Positions 13,301 through 25,451 of a DNA stretch of 64,000 nucleotides are shown piece by piece (positions within the stretch are counted from its first letter, which is position 1; every line of letters begins with the position of its first letter). A program made the translations under genes and the position numbers. The stretch is from Sarcomyxa edulis (Eukaryota > Basidiomycota > Agaricomycetes > Agaricales > Mycenaceae), in NCBI GenBank assembly GCA_009761415.1, contig QUOL01000003.1, positions 1,178,001 to 1,242,000 of the forward strand. Direction: 5' to 3'. The notes under the pieces were generated by a model, which searched no databases, was not told the DNA's origin, and worked only from the letters and a program-made list of their open reading frames with translations.

Positions 13301-14626
13301 ACAGGAGGTCTTGGCTCTTACATTCTGTCCTTGCTCGCTTTGCGTAAAGACGTCTCGAGGGTCTATGCTTTGAATCGTAAGGTAACAGATGGACGATCTG
13401 TCCTAGAACGACAAACGTTGGCGTTGCTCGACCGTGGCCTGGATCCTGTACTTCTGGAGACGGGTAAGGTCACCTTGCTAGAAGGTGATCTTCTAGCGGA
13501 CAATTTCGGACTTTCGAATACATTGTATCAAGAGGTCGGTCTTAAATTCGATTTGCTCCATAATATTCCTCTACTGATACTGTGCTACCTTAGATGCAGG
13601 GCAGCATAACCCACATCATTCACAACGGTTCGTGTCATGCTTCATCTCGGATCCTCACAGTGCTGAACATGTGCCGCACAGCTTGGCGCGTCGACTTCAA
13701 CCTTGCTCTATCCTCCTTCGAATCCAACGTGAAAGGCTTGCGGAACCTCGTCAATTTCTGCTTATCATCGCTATTATCTGAACCACCGCGATTGATATAT
13801 ACAAGTTCTATCGGTGTACATCGCAGTTGGTTATATCTCCTAGCCCTCCTTTCGTTAAGCTGATTACAGTTGTGCAGATCCCTCTGAAAACGAGCCTTTA
13901 CCCGAATCCTCTGTCGAGGCCGAAGTGGCTGTCGGGAGTGGATACTGCGAGTCCAAATGGGTATCTGAACAGATTCTGCTCAAAGCTGATAGCCAAACAT
14001 CATTGAGACCTCTCATTGTCCGTGTAGGCCAGCTTTGTGGAGGCTTAAACGGCTGCTGGAACACACATGAATGGTTCCCTCTCATGGTGCAGAGCGCTAC
14101 TGTCGTCCAATGCTTCCCTGACGATGGCAAGGTATGTTATATGCTATATTCTTTTGCAACATACCTGACGCACGTATCTATGCCATAGACTGTATCATGG
14201 CTACCTCTGCACCATGCTGCGGCTGCTCTTGTTGACCTCCGCAATGCCCCCGAGACCACCAAGATCGTTCATTTGATCCACCCACAACCTGTATCCTGGT
14301 CACTGATTGCGTCCGTCATATCGATGGAATTGAAGGTTCCACTTGTCCCTCATACCGGATGGTTGGCTCGTTTGGAGGAACTTTCGAGTCAGGACAGGAA
14401 TGGAGAGCTATCACAGGATACGAATTCCGGCAGACGAATTCGTGCTCTACAATTGCTTCCTTTCTATACATCCATCTCCTCTGTTCAGCGTGGAGACGCG
14501 ATGGGATTCCCAACACTTTCTTCGAGTTTATTGAGCCTGACAGATGTGGCCTTCCCTCAGTTGAACGATGTGTATATCAGACAATGGCTCTCCTACTGGC
14601 GCAAAACGAGGTTAACGAATATTTAA
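10382..14626 (+). CDS. NRPS-like adenylate-forming reductase (A-T-R)
   Basis: Three-domain enzyme that adenylates a carboxylic acid, holds it on a phosphopantetheine arm and reduces it with NADPH, usually to an aldehyde. The start at 10382 (accATGTC) gives MSTSRGIFKLCPPPP. The adenylation domain carries the core motif ILHSSGSTAFPKP (10.0-12.6 kb region), LYGGGPLNKAVGDYM, FNLYGSIEGG, SGYWKVYGRTDDQIMHSTGEK and the A10-type FTYTAKNTARRQA. The carrier domain has the phosphopantetheine site HGCDSLQATWIRN, rebuilt across the intron near 12950-12995. The reductase domain starts at LVTGTTGGLGSYIL (Rossmann nucleotide site, about 13290) and has GYCESKWVSE, the YxxxK active site (near 13945). It ends at 14626. 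Length is about 1,050 residues with roughly ten short introns; no break was found. Substrate is unknown; related fungal enzymes accept aryl or amino acids. Confidence 0.88.
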
Positions 14627-14756
14627 CGGGCACAAGGTACACGAGGATGTCAAAAATTTGGTCATGTATATGTATATGTATATTAGAGACAAACGAAACC
14701 ATTAGCTATGGTTCGTATGGGAGGGATGGGTATGCATGTAGGGATTCAATCTTCGT

Positions 14757-16065
14757 TCATTTGAAACCCTCGCCAAACCAACGTACGATGACTGGTGTAT
14801 CGTCACCTAGGTTTGTTGGGTCGACCATGATATACTTCAAAGGATCATCGTGAACTCCATTCTCCGTTATCAACACCTCGGTCTTGGTGTGTAATTTGCG
14901 CACGATCTCACCGAGAAGAACGATATCGTCTCGAAGGCATTCCACAGAACCGGCAGTAATGAGGATGCGATCCACCACTCCGTCGATCCCTGTGAGCCAG
15001 TCCGCTGGTGCTTTGCTGACCTCGACATAAGACCTTTGATCAAGGGGAACGTGAGCAAGAACGTCACCCCCCCATGCTGAGAGAGAGTGGGCTCTGAGAA
15101 TATCGTAATGGTCGTTCTCTAAGTGAGATCCGGTATCTCCTGTCAGCGAAGTCCATGGAGACATCAACAAGGCTCCGCGGAAGGGTGCTGATAGAACGAG
15201 TTTTGGTACTGAATCAAGGGGATGCAAGATATGGGAGATGACCTGGAGAGTGAGATTGGCGCCAGCAGAATCCCCTATATTCAATTGTGGAGTCAGTCTT
15301 GGCGATAGTGGACATAAAGAGACCTTCTATACCGGCGAGTTGTAGATTTTGAGGGAGTAACCCTTCAGAAAACAAGAATTGTATAGCGGATACGGCTTGT
15401 CTGAGTGGCGTCGGGAATGTAGCATCTGGGATGAGAGCTTATTGATGAAGTGTCAGATGCATTCGACAAAAATAAGAGCAAGATATACAGACTGTAGCTG
15501 AGAACCACGACTCCAACTTCTGCGCCTTTAGAAGCAAGTTCAGTCTGAACGTGTCGGAAGAACGAAAGCGCGGCGTCTTCCACTGGTGCAAAAAATGCGC
15601 CACCTGAATAGCTATAAGATTTCCCTGTTATGGAGAGTAGTCAAGAATGGGACTCACCGTGCAAGAAGAGGATCACACGATCAGTTCTCTTGGGTCCGAC
15701 CCACATGAGTTTCGCATTATCACCAAGGTCGTCTACAGTCACTGGTAGTTTTCTTCCGACAGCCCACTTTGTGTATATCCCATTTATCTCGTCACCGAAG
15801 ATCACTTGTGCCTGAGGTACCGAGAATTGCGATGTAATGTAACGAAACGCGTTATCCCCGAGAACACGTTTCCAATTCTTGCTTTGGTTTCGTTTTATTA
15901 ATGGTGAGAAAGTGAGGTTGAAGAGCAGATATAGCGCTGTAAGACAAGTTAGCTACGAAGAGAGGACGTTTACACATGGGCAAACATACGTAAAAACAAG
16001 AGTTTTGGGCCCATTGTCAGCTTTTCCGACACAGAGAGTTTTCCATATTTGAGAGGTTCAGACAT
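14757..16065 (-). CDS. Alpha/beta hydrolase, HSL/steryl-acetyl-hydrolase-like
   Basis: Esterase of the alpha/beta-hydrolase fold 3 (hormone-sensitive lipase) group. The start at 16065 gives MSEPLKYGKLSVSEKL and a hydrophobic N-terminal segment that could anchor it to the ER. Later exons read WVGPKRTDRVILFLHGG (oxyanion-hole HGG), VVVLSYSLYPDATFPTPL, the nucleophile elbow GDSAGAN (Ser) near 15275, and VECLRDDI with the catalytic Asp region near 14920. ENGVHDDP near 14850 supplies the catalytic His. It ends at 14757. All three catalytic residues are present. It converges on the adenylate-forming reductase with only 130 bases between stops. Yeast Say1 (sterol deacetylase) belongs to the same broad group, but a substrate cannot be assigned here. 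Confidence 0.85.
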
Positions 16066-16182
16066 CCTGAAGGAATAATACGGGCTCGTGTTCGAGCAAT
16101 ATGACTTGAAAAGAGTGAATGAGATGTTGGGTATCGAGACGAGGGAATACGGGTAATGATGGTCAGAGAGCGGTGTGAAGAT

Positions 16183-16189
16183 CTTTATA
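16183..16189 (-). promoter_or_regulatory. TATA box of alpha/beta hydrolase gene
   Basis: TATAAAG on the minus strand, about 118 bases upstream of the hydrolase ATG. Plausible core promoter element. Confidence 0.4.
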
Positions 16190-17780
16190 GAGGTGCCGCT
16201 ACGTGAGTGTTTCGAGCTTCGTTTCGCATCAGTTGATCATATCGCCTTCTGGTGGAAACATCTATTAGAGCACTAGTAGATAGGGCGGCCGCATGTCAGA
16301 TGGCAACATCTTTGATATTGACAGTAGTATATCGTGAAGTCAAAAATACGGAACCGGTTGATTCTGACGCAATTGCGGCGCTCGCACTCTGGACAAAGAT
16401 TGTACATCGCAGGATGAGTTACAGCGGACGCAGCAGCCAGAGGTTAACCATTGTTACGGGTCGCGGTAGGAGCTCATACAACGGGAGGTGGTTTCTAGAC
16501 GTTCGTTCGTGTTAGCAAGCAAGTAAGGGTCGACTCGGCAGAAGCCGATGAGCTCGATCTTGATCATAGACACCAAAGAGAAATATCACAAGTTGACCAA
16601 CTACCTCGATGTCTCGCCCTTTTTCAAACAATCAACAGGAAAACAGAATCCTCCTATGGAAAGCCGATGTTTTAGACTTCATGCGATCTTGCGATTGGTG
16701 GCCCAGCTTCAGAGGAAAGCAGACAAGGTGAGTATAAGGAACATACATACATCCAGAAGCAAATTAGAGTTGATTGAAATGAAAAATCTGAGAATATTCG
16801 CTGTTCGACCCTGCAACCCGCGTACTTACTTGGATCCCTCGTAGTCGACGAGAGTGTTGGTTGCGATACGTGCCTGTCGCACGTCTTCGTTCACGCCTAT
16901 CGTGACCAGGAGCACTCTTCAGGTGTCTAGAACCGTCCGAATAACGGCCTGCTACAATCCTTGGGTAGCATTCCTCGCGCGATCCGGAGGGTGGATGATC
17001 TCGACTCCAACTTAGTAGCTAGTGAGCATTGTCAAAAGACACTTTACTCACAATTGCTTATTGGCCTTTCGATTATCAATGGCTAGGAGCTCCAGATCAC
17101 GGCTGTCTTGTCAGTCCCTTGCCTCAGTCGGCCTCGATGAATAGAAACTCCTTGTTCGACATCCACCCCGTCAAAGCCTTCAGCTCGGTCGATGATTGTC
17201 CCCCAGCGTTGCCACTTCCAAGATCATAAGCCGTGTCGCGGTCCAAGCCTTTACGTGGGCAGTTCGCTTCATCTCCAATTGGCGGTATCTGTGGTACCTC
17301 TTTTCTTCCACGATTCCCTGGTGATTGAAGCAGTCGACTTCCCGAGAGAGAATGGCGAATTGGGGGCAGTTAGGCATCCCGATAGCTGAGCCGAAGAATA
17401 AGCGATTACTGTGGTCCGATGTCGAGACTCGCGAGCAAGGGATCTTGAAGGCGCAAGGCGCAAGGTTGTGGGTTTGTGGATGAACCCGCGAAGTAGGCAA
17501 TCTATTTGTGATGGTATCTGGTTTTGGCAAGCATAAGATCAGTCTTGTGTGGGTGCCAGCACATCTTCATTGCTTGCACAAAGATGACATGGTGGACATG
17601 CCCATTCGTGGTCAAAATGACGTGTCGCGTCACCATGCCATGCATGCTCGAAATCGCAATTTGCTTGTGCGTCTCACATGACGGTAGAAATTGACTGTAG
17701 AGATCAGCCCCATGGAGCGACACGAATAATTCCGTAATTTGAACAACACATACAATTCGGTCTGTATCCCTACGAGACGT
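16190..17780. other. Gene-poor stretch without an intact gene
   Basis: About 1.6 kb in which no frame carries a recognisable motif or spliced domain. The longest minus-strand frame (17180-17530, 116 codons) and short plus frames look like fragments. An AluI-like or LTR-type repeat was not seen. It may contain a decayed gene, but I cannot name one. Confidence 0.4.
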
Positions 17781-18785
17781 TTAACATTTCCAACCCGGAG
17801 GCCTCTCGATTCTGTAGTCAAATGTCGCGGTAAATCTCTTGGTGCACTTGACTCGTGCATCTCTAGCACTTTCCCGTGCATCCGCGTCTGTCATGACCAT
17901 TTTCTGGGTCAGAGGGGGGGTTTCTGTGTTGCGTTGCTTCTGTATGAGCCTCATGACACTAAGTTTAGACATCTTGAGCATCTCTGTAACTTTCTTGAGT
18001 TCGTTGGCGATGTCGACGTTTGTAGGTGCGAATTTGAGAGCAGTCTCCGCATCTGCAGTATCGTCATTTTGCGGCAATTCTCAGACAAGGTCGAAACACG
18101 TACCTGCCAACGCTTCCTGAAGAAGGTTGCCTTTGTGGTCCAGTAGACGACGTGCGATGGATCTTCGGTAATATGCTTTTGCTATCATGTCGTCAGATAG
18201 ACACTCTCGCATCGCTAGCAGACGAGTGCAAAATCCTTGCGCTCCAAGGTACCTGAAACAGATGAACAAGTAGACAACTGCAGAGTTACGCCTACATACA
18301 TTCCCTGCTGTAACAAGACGGCAGCTAGGTTTGATAGAACAGAAGGGAGTGGTGCGACAATCAAGGCGGTAAAATACATCGATTGAGCTTTCCCGATATT
18401 CCCTTGTCTGAAATACGTATTCCCCTATAAAGAAGGATCTTTGTACTGAGAATGGGCACATAATGATCAATCGAGCTACGACGTACCATGTCTTTCTGAG
18501 CTACGGCCGATAGTACCGCGTCGAACTCGTTTGTAGTACCACAGTTCTCCAATTGATCTAGTCTCTGTTTTCGAACAAGTTCGGCAGGTCGGCCTAACAG
18601 ACTATCTGACGAAGCGATATCTGCGTCCTAAACCATAATCATACTGTGAGTACTACGCAGAAAAGGCCCTACTCGGGGAAGAAATCGGTACAAAGGAAAT
18701 AGTTGCATACCATGAGCTCAAACAGCCTGCGCCACTCTGGCGATGCATCTGAAGGGACATTTTGAAAGAAATACAATTCAGGCAT
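17781..18785 (-). CDS. Small TPR-repeat protein
   Basis: Predicted tetratricopeptide-repeat protein that would act as a protein-protein adaptor; the partner is unknown. The start at 18785 gives MPELYFFQNVPSDASPEW and RRLFELM before the first intron. Spliced exons give NTYFRQGNIGKAQSMYFTAL (TPR helix pair), PSVLSNLAAVLLQQGMYLGA, then MIAKAYYRRSIARRLL and ALADAETALKFAPTNVDI. These have the small-large residue spacing of three consecutive TPR units typical of co-chaperone-like proteins. A basic, Thr-rich tail ends at TGA 17781. No peptidyl-prolyl isomerase or MYND domain is visible. Exon edges are approximate. Confidence 0.65.
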
Positions 18786-19129
18786 GCTTTGTATGTTTCC
18801 TTTATCGTTACTTCGGGTGCAGCAACGGAACAATCTTGCCTAGGTCAGGTGGAAGAAGACAGGAGAATTGCAATTGAAAATGTGGCATCAACGTCGAAAA
18901 CACACAAGCAGTTCGATCACGAGTGGAATCCCTGACGCGGAAACGGAAGTTCAAGTTGGGCAAAAGTTGGATTCAGGTCAGTAATAACTAGGTACTGTCG
19001 ATAGTCGGCTCATAGCAGCAGTTGTCTTGACGTATCGATTCTCCTCAACTTGAAGGTCGAAAGAGATCGAAAAACACAATGAATATAGAAATACATTTAT
19101 AGGTCGCATGATTCTTGCATCTTGTTTCT
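18786..19129. other. Intergenic, TPR gene promoter and AKR 3' end
   Basis: 344 bases between the TPR gene start and the aldo/keto reductase stop. Nothing gene-like is seen. Confidence 0.45.
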
Positions 19130-20391
19130 TCACAAATGCCCGCGGACCACTTTGGGCTGGTAGCTGGATAGAACAAATCAGCATTCCACGACCTAGTGGA
19201 TGAACGAGCAAGAAGACTCACGGCTCTTCCAAGTAACTGATCTCTTCAGGCGTCAGCTCAAAGCCAGAGATGAGACTCTCCTTGAGCCTTTCCACCGAAC
19301 TGAACCCAACAATGGGACTGGTAACCTTTGTATTGACCCAAGCTAAGGCCACCTGCGCCATCTTCCATCCATGTTTCTTCCCCAGTTCCTCTACGCGTGA
19401 GATGATTGCCTTGTCTGCGTCAGATTCCTTCCTTTCAAAAGCAGTACCTTTCACTGAGGCGGAACGGGTGCTTTCTGTCCCAAGAGGACGTGCGAGAACA
19501 CCTGCAGCCAACGGCGCCCAGGGAATGACCCCGATGCCGTTGAATTTGCAGTAAGCAAGCATCTCACGTTCCTGGGAAACTATACGTAAGGCAAGACAAG
19601 AACATCAAGGCTGGAAGATGCGAACCTCTTCTCTATAGAGCAGCGAATATTCGTCTTGCATGCTGACGAAAGTAGTCCAATTATGTTTGCTTGCGACCTC
19701 GTTGAGAAGGGCGAATTGCCAGCATCGCATGGAGCTTGCGCCGATATAACGAACTTTACCAGTCTCGACGAGATCATGAAGAGCCTTCATGGTCTCTTCT
19801 GCTGGCGTGAGGGGATCGAATCGATGGATTTGCAAGAGATCGATGTAGGGTGTATTCAGTCGTTTCAAGGAAGCTTCAACTGCATTGAAGATGGCCGCTC
19901 GAGAGAGACCAGACTGATTGACGTAGTCACGTTGCTTGGTGAGTTCAGGCTGTAAGAAAGTTCGAGTTCCTGGTTCCTTTGCAACGAGCCCGTGACATTT
20001 CGTAGCGATAATGATGGAATGCCGAGGGATGTCATACTAGTTAAGAACATAGGTCAACACGATGGGTATAAAATATACTAAATAGAAAGTGGCACCTTTT
20101 GCAAGAACTTGGCGACAATCAGTTCAGAGGCACCATTCGAATACACATTGGCGGTATCGATTGTATTGACTCCCAAGTCCCAAGCTGCCTTGAGGATAGG
20201 AAGCGCTTTCTCCTCATCGATGACCCATGCCTAAGGAGAAATAGTGAGCTTTCCCGTCGAGAGACCACGGTCAAAAGATCAATACTCACTCCCCATTCAG
20301 GCGAGCCGAAGCTCATAGCCCCAATGATGGGCACCGAAACGCGTAGTCCCGATTTTCCAAGTTGACGGTATTCGACCTGTGGTTGAGACAT
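19130..20391 (-). CDS. Aldo/keto reductase
   Basis: NAD(P)H-dependent oxidoreductase of the aldo/keto reductase (TIM-barrel) superfamily, of the fungal aryl-alcohol-dehydrogenase or versiconal-reductase-like type. The start at 20391 gives MSQPQVEYRQLGKSGLRVS. The catalytic tetrad is visible across exons: Asp and Tyr in DTANVYSNG, Lys in IIIATKCHG, His in LLQIHRFDPLTP. Next come KVRYIGASSMRCWQFALLNE, the GVIPWAPLAAGVLARP segment and the cofactor-binding SPIVGFSSVERLKESLISG. The last small exon adds YQPKVVRGHL with TGA at 19130. About 340 residues, seemingly complete. It is on the same strand as the TPR gene and NIPA gene but there is no sign of shared regulation. Confidence 0.9.
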
Positions 20392-20431
20392 GGTGGTAAG
20401 TAGGAAAAATTGATATCATATCAGTGAAGGT

Positions 20432-20439
20432 CTTTATAA
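20432..20439 (-). promoter_or_regulatory. TATA box of aldo/keto reductase gene
   Basis: TTATAAAG on the minus strand, about 41 bases before the reductase ATG. Confidence 0.45.
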
Positions 20440-20791
20440 GCATGGAGATGCAATGCCGAGTACGTGCTCGTCGGCAGGATACCATTATTATCTGCACTCC
20501 CATGTATACAGTAGGAACCTTGATGGGCTAATTTGGAAACCCGAGGAAACCACTTTAACTCCAACCTGCAGCGAGATCCATAAGAAGAAAGAGGATCCAC
20601 GAGACGAGAATGCATTGTGACATCGTCGCGTGCGCTCAAACCACGCGTCTGAACTGAAAGCAACGTGGATTAACGCAATGGCAGTCAGGATAGAGAGATT
20701 AGACAAAAGTACACTAAATGATGCGGGAGGGTAAGCAACCTAAAAGTTCAAGGTATAAGTTCCAGGTATGATAGAATAAAAATGCTCAATG

Positions 20792-23193
20792 TCATCTTGT
20801 CTTAACCGCCGACCACTCTCCAAATTCGTCGCCATCAGGATTATCTCTAAATGGATCTTGAGGCCGAGACTTGTCTGAGCTCTCTGACCTCCGTCGCGGG
20901 GTATGGTCGCCATCCTCGTGCGTATCATCATGGTTTCCAATCAATCCAACACCCTCTTCTCCGCCGACCCCAGCTCCCGAAAGACCAAGACCAACGCCTC
21001 CCGGGCCAACCCCAACCCCAACCCCAGCCCCACTCCCTCCTCCTTGCGCATTATGGCTTTTGATATTTCGATGTATAGAATGGTCATCGTCGTCGTCATC
21101 ATCACTTGCATTCCCAACCGCCCACAGGACCTCTCCCCCATTCTCTGCTTCGCCCTCCTCTACAGGTCGGAGAGCATCTGCTTCGTCAGCATCCTCGTCA
21201 CTCCCTCCTTTCTTTCCCACTCTAGCCCGCCCGCGTGGCCGTGCCTGCCCAAGTGGAATAGCAGTCTTGACACTAGGTTCGGGCTTCTTGTGCGTCAAGA
21301 GTACAACGCCTGAGATGAGTACGAGAATGGAGACGAATATAAGGAAAAGTGTCCATGACTTATATGAGTCCACTTCATCGTTGAATATCTGTGGATCATA
21401 ACGTCGTCTTTAGTAGAAACACACATAAGTGAAAAATGTCATCCTACCAGGGAATCCAGGAATCTACACAAGATGATGTTTTAAAATGAGTATTACGCGT
21501 ATGGTAAGTCAAGCTTGCACTTACCCAGTAGCTGTATAGACTCCATAGAACACGGGGACGACCAACGTCGAATCGTACACCTTTAGGCCCCGATTCAAAC
21601 AGATGATCTGCATGACAGCTGTTGTTGCCAGGAGGATGATCGTGAAGATTGGGGCTGCGTGGCCGAATTGGTTCCCCGGGTTTTCATGGGATAAAGAACC
21701 TGATATCAGCTTGACACTGCACGGACCGGGTAGAGTAGTCAGAGATGTAACAGAGATTGAAAGTAAAATCCTTCTTATGAAAAAAAGACGTACGTTGCTT
21801 TAGCGAAAACTAAGCACCCTCCAGCGAGCCCGCCACCACAACACGCCCATCCGATACCCAATGTCCAGGCGATCGTCTTGTCATCCTTCGCTGCCGTCCA
21901 CAACTCCATCCACTCCCCAATCCACGTCGAGAACTTATCCGCGCTGCCTAATATTGTCCAGAATATGCGTTTAAACCCTCCAAAGAACCCTCTCCTCCCT
22001 CGTCGTACGCCATTGCCGCCAGGTAGACTCACGTTTCCGGGTGACCCATTGAGAGGGATTGCACTTAGATCACTTCGTGAGGAAAGGACGGCATCCAGGC
22101 GGGCAGTGCAGATGAAGAGAAGGATGAGTGCTACAGCCATGGTAAAGAAGAACCCTAGCCAACCCCCTCGGCGCCATAGGTAGGTCAGGTGTCTGACGTC
22201 CGTCGCTGTTGCGAGACCGCTATTGATCGAGCCAAAGGCCACAATGCCAATTACACCGAGGACTACGATGATGGTACCCTACACATGTCGATGTTTGTAA
22301 GGTGAGTAGACAAGAGAAACCGAATGAGTTACTCACATAAATGTCAGTACTTGTCACCGGTGTGCCCACAAGGAAACGTGCAAACAGAAAATTGAAAACA
22401 AGAGAGGAAGACCCAAGAGGTGCGACATATTCTAAGGATGGGTTTAGTAGGGAACCAGCAGTACCAAGCTATTCGGCTCACCTGCTCTCATGTATTCTAG
22501 AGCCAGAGTTGAGCCGATTAATTGGGAGAGTCTGTAACGCAATTAGACGATTTCAGTGTTGAGACAACATGACACACATGTATAGTAGCATTCCAAGTAG
22601 CCATAGGGGGCGTAACCAATCTTTCCTTCGTGAAGCTCGTGGAATCGCACTTGTGCGTACCTTTGAAAGAGATGAGTATATTTCTAGCAGGTAAACCAGC
22701 TCTGGCTTCTCACATGGTCTAATTTCGTCAAATTTAAGCCAGCCGCGTTCAGGACGGAGGCTAAGAGGATGATGGCGAGGCCAATAATGAAAGCTACGAT
22801 AGGATTTACACTATGAACCGTCGGGGCCTTTTCTGAAGATTGCAATAAGGCAGCTGGAGATATTGTTGGCTCTGGAAGGACTAGAGTAGATGTTGAAGCA
22901 AAGGAGGAAGAAAATGGGGAGTCCATGCATGAACGACGTGAATTGTGAGAATTGAGGGGTCGTTGTACCGCGTCAAAGAATCTAGAGTCAGAAGTGAGTA
23001 CTTTTGGCTGCGCACTGCGAGTGTGAGAGAGAGATTGCAGACTTGAGCAGCTGGTCGTTGATGGAAGGCGATGAGCGAGCAACCCCCGACGGTGAGCGCT
23101 TGTGTCGATGCCGGCGCCTATAAAATAGTCATTCGGCGTGACTCTTCCCTTCAAGATCATCGTGTGTCTGCCGGCCACTCTCTCCGGAAACAT
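20792..23193 (-). CDS. NIPA-type magnesium transporter (DUF803)
   Basis: Multi-pass transporter of the NIPA/SLC57 family, expected to move Mg2+ at the plasma or endosomal membrane. The start is 23193 or the in-frame ATG at 23160. After a Ser-rich head the membrane core begins with VNPIVAFIIGLAIILLASVLNAAGLNL and proceeds through YAPYGYLECYY, STLALEYMRAEYVAPLGSSS, VFNFLFARFLVGTPVTSTDI, GTIIVVLGVIGIVAFGSIN, GWLGFFFTMAVALILLFICT, GWACCGGGLAGGCLVFAKA, FTIILLATTAVMQIICLNRG, VPVFYGVYTATGFLDSLIF and SWTLFLIFVSILVLISGVVLL. That is about nine helices in family order. The C-terminal tail is long, acidic and Gly/Val-repeat rich (GVGVGVGPGGVGLGL) and ends at 20792. Several introns; no break. Tail composition is unusual but not evidence against function. 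Confidence 0.88.
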
Positions 23194-23816
23194 CCAGGAA
23201 GCCTCATCTTGGCCTCAGCTTCGTAGTGGTCGAGTTTAAGTTAAAGCCGGACGCGGAGGAGCTGGAGTGTTTCTAGGAAAAATATTCCAAGACTCGAGCT
23301 AACGCAGCTAACGGTGTCGTTTTTCGAGATCAATCGTCAGAGCCATCGACTGATATTCTCAACCACAATCGTACATATACACGTGCAGAACTGTATACCT
23401 TCGACTACGGACATGCTCGAGGTCCTCCCTCGGTCCTGCCTTCGTTAGTAAAATAGCTTGGGGTCTCCGAGTCGGCGCCACAAACTGTGTTGCCTCCTCA
23501 ACCTGTTGCTCGGCACTCGGGTATTTCCTGGTTATGTCTTACCGGTCAACCTTTATTTCGACCGCTTATCGGATGGACTTCATCCTGATTTATCATTTTT
23601 ATCGCAAGATATGCTTACAGGATGGTCTCCCCGTTGAAACGGGAATCTGGGAGAACGAGGAGGAACGATAGTCCATTCTGGGCTTGGTAAGGATTTTGGA
23701 AATATTATGAGGGGGACTAGTGGCTTCGATCACTTATTGCTGCGACCATAAAAGGAGGTGCACCTTTCCATCCTCGGTTCCCCTAATACTCTTCTTTTCC
23801 TCCTACTTCAACCAAC
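23194..23816. promoter_or_regulatory. Divergent promoter, NIPA gene and MDR reductase
   Basis: 623 bases between two divergently transcribed genes. A CATAAAAG element at 23748-23755 lies about 65 bases before the reductase ATG, and the leader is pyrimidine-rich. No other gene is seen. Confidence 0.45.
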
Positions 23817-25451
23817 ATGTCTCCTGTCACTAACGCTCGTCTCCTTTTCAACGAAATCCCAACCGGTATTTCTCATTTCATCTGGTTGTGATTCCACTCG
23901 CTAACACTCCCGTTTCAGGTTATCCTATCCCTGGAAAGACAACCATTCACGACACGACCGAAACTATCGATCCCGAAACTGTCCCTCTCAATGGCGGATT
24001 CCTCCTCAAGACCCTCGCCGTCTCAATTGACCCTTACATGAGAGGTCGCATGCGTGAACCTGACATTGTCAGCTATGCAGTACGTCATTCGAGTCCATGA
24101 CTTATATCACACCATCTTACGCGCTTTCCAGCCTGCTTTCCCTATTGGAGAGGCGTAAGTCCTACTCGAAGGCCCTTGCCCCAGTCGTTCGCTAAACCTG
24201 TTGGGATCTCATAGAATCAACGGCTACGCCGTCGGTGTTGTCCTTCGTACAGAGCACTCTGACTACCCCGTAGGAAGTCATGTCTACGGATTCTATAGTA
24301 TGTCCACTACTTCTACACGCTACAGCATCATTCTTGCTCACTGACGCTACACGAATAAAGACTACCAACAATACGTCGTAGTGGAGAAGGCCAGCTTGGC
24401 GGGTGGTCTAGCAGCATACAAGGTCCTACCTGAAGACTCTCAATTGCCTTGGTCGGCATTCCTTGGTGCTGCTGGAATGGCAGGACAAACTGCCTACGTT
24501 GGCTGGAAAGAATATGCTAAAGCCAAAAAGGTACATCATTAGCTTCGTCTTCTCCACGAGTCTCATATTGAACTTCATTACTTGGCAGGGCGACACCGTA
24601 TTTGTTACCGCAGGCTCAGGTAAATAAAGAAACGTCCTTCTATTATTAACCTTGAGATACTAATGACTTGTTTCGCTATCTATTCGACCAGGTCCCGTTG
24701 GAATGTACGTCGTCATCAATACTGTTCATAATGTCTTTTCGCTAATTTCCTTTCTGCTAGGATGGTCATTCAATTGGCAAAAGCCGGAGGGCTCAAAGTC
24801 ATCTCATCCGCCGGCTCCCCCGAGAAGGTCAAGCTCCTCGAGAACCTCGGTGTCGACGTCGCATTCAACTACAAAACCACAAGCACGCTTGAAGTACTCA
24901 AGAAAGAAGGACCTGTTGATATGTACGCTTCTTCATCGTCCAACATGAAACGAATTCCTATGCTGATTTCTTTGATAGCTTCTGGGACTCAGTAGGCGGT
25001 GAGAGTTTAGAGGCTGTTCTCGAAACAGCAACTACTGGCGCTATAATCATTGTCAGTCGACTGTCCTTTTCTTCCATCGTTGCCCTCTATGTGATCTGAC
25101 GCCACACTTAGGAATGTGGATATATCTCGAGTTACAACGGCACGAGCTACCACGTCAAAGTGCGTTTTCATCACTCATTCATCTCTGAGCGTAGTTTCAC
25201 CTGACCACTCTACACAGAATCTGAGCGAGATCTTCGCAAAAGAGGTGAAAATATTCGGCTTCCTCGTACTCTCTCTCCTACCGAAATACATCGACGAGTT
25301 CTACCGTGAGGTCCCAAAGAAACTAGCTAGCGGGGAGTTGAAGTACCTCGAGGACCGGACAATCGGTCTCGAGAACGCAGGGAAGGCATTGATGGAAAAC
25401 CAACAGGGAAAGAACATGGGGAAGAGTGTCGTTATCGTTGCTGATGAGTAG
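23817..25451 (+). CDS. Zinc-independent medium-chain reductase (prostaglandin-reductase-like)
   Basis: NADP-dependent oxidoreductase of the medium-chain dehydrogenase/reductase superfamily, close to leukotriene B4 12-hydroxydehydrogenase/prostaglandin reductases that reduce enones. The start at 23817 (accaacATGTC) gives MSPVTNARLLFNEIPTGYP. About nine short introns are removed. The spliced product reads LLKTLAVSIDPYMRGRMREP, GYAVGVVLRTEHSDYPVG, AAGMAGQTAYVGW, the cofactor motif VFVTAGSGPVGMMVIQLAK, ISSAGSPEKVKLLENLGVD and IFWDSVGGESLEAVL. A C-terminal region near KEVKIFGFLVLSLLPKYID ends at 25451. No structural zinc cysteines are present, as expected for this subgroup. About 345 residues and complete. 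Possible substrates include alpha,beta-unsaturated aldehydes or ketones. Confidence 0.9.
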
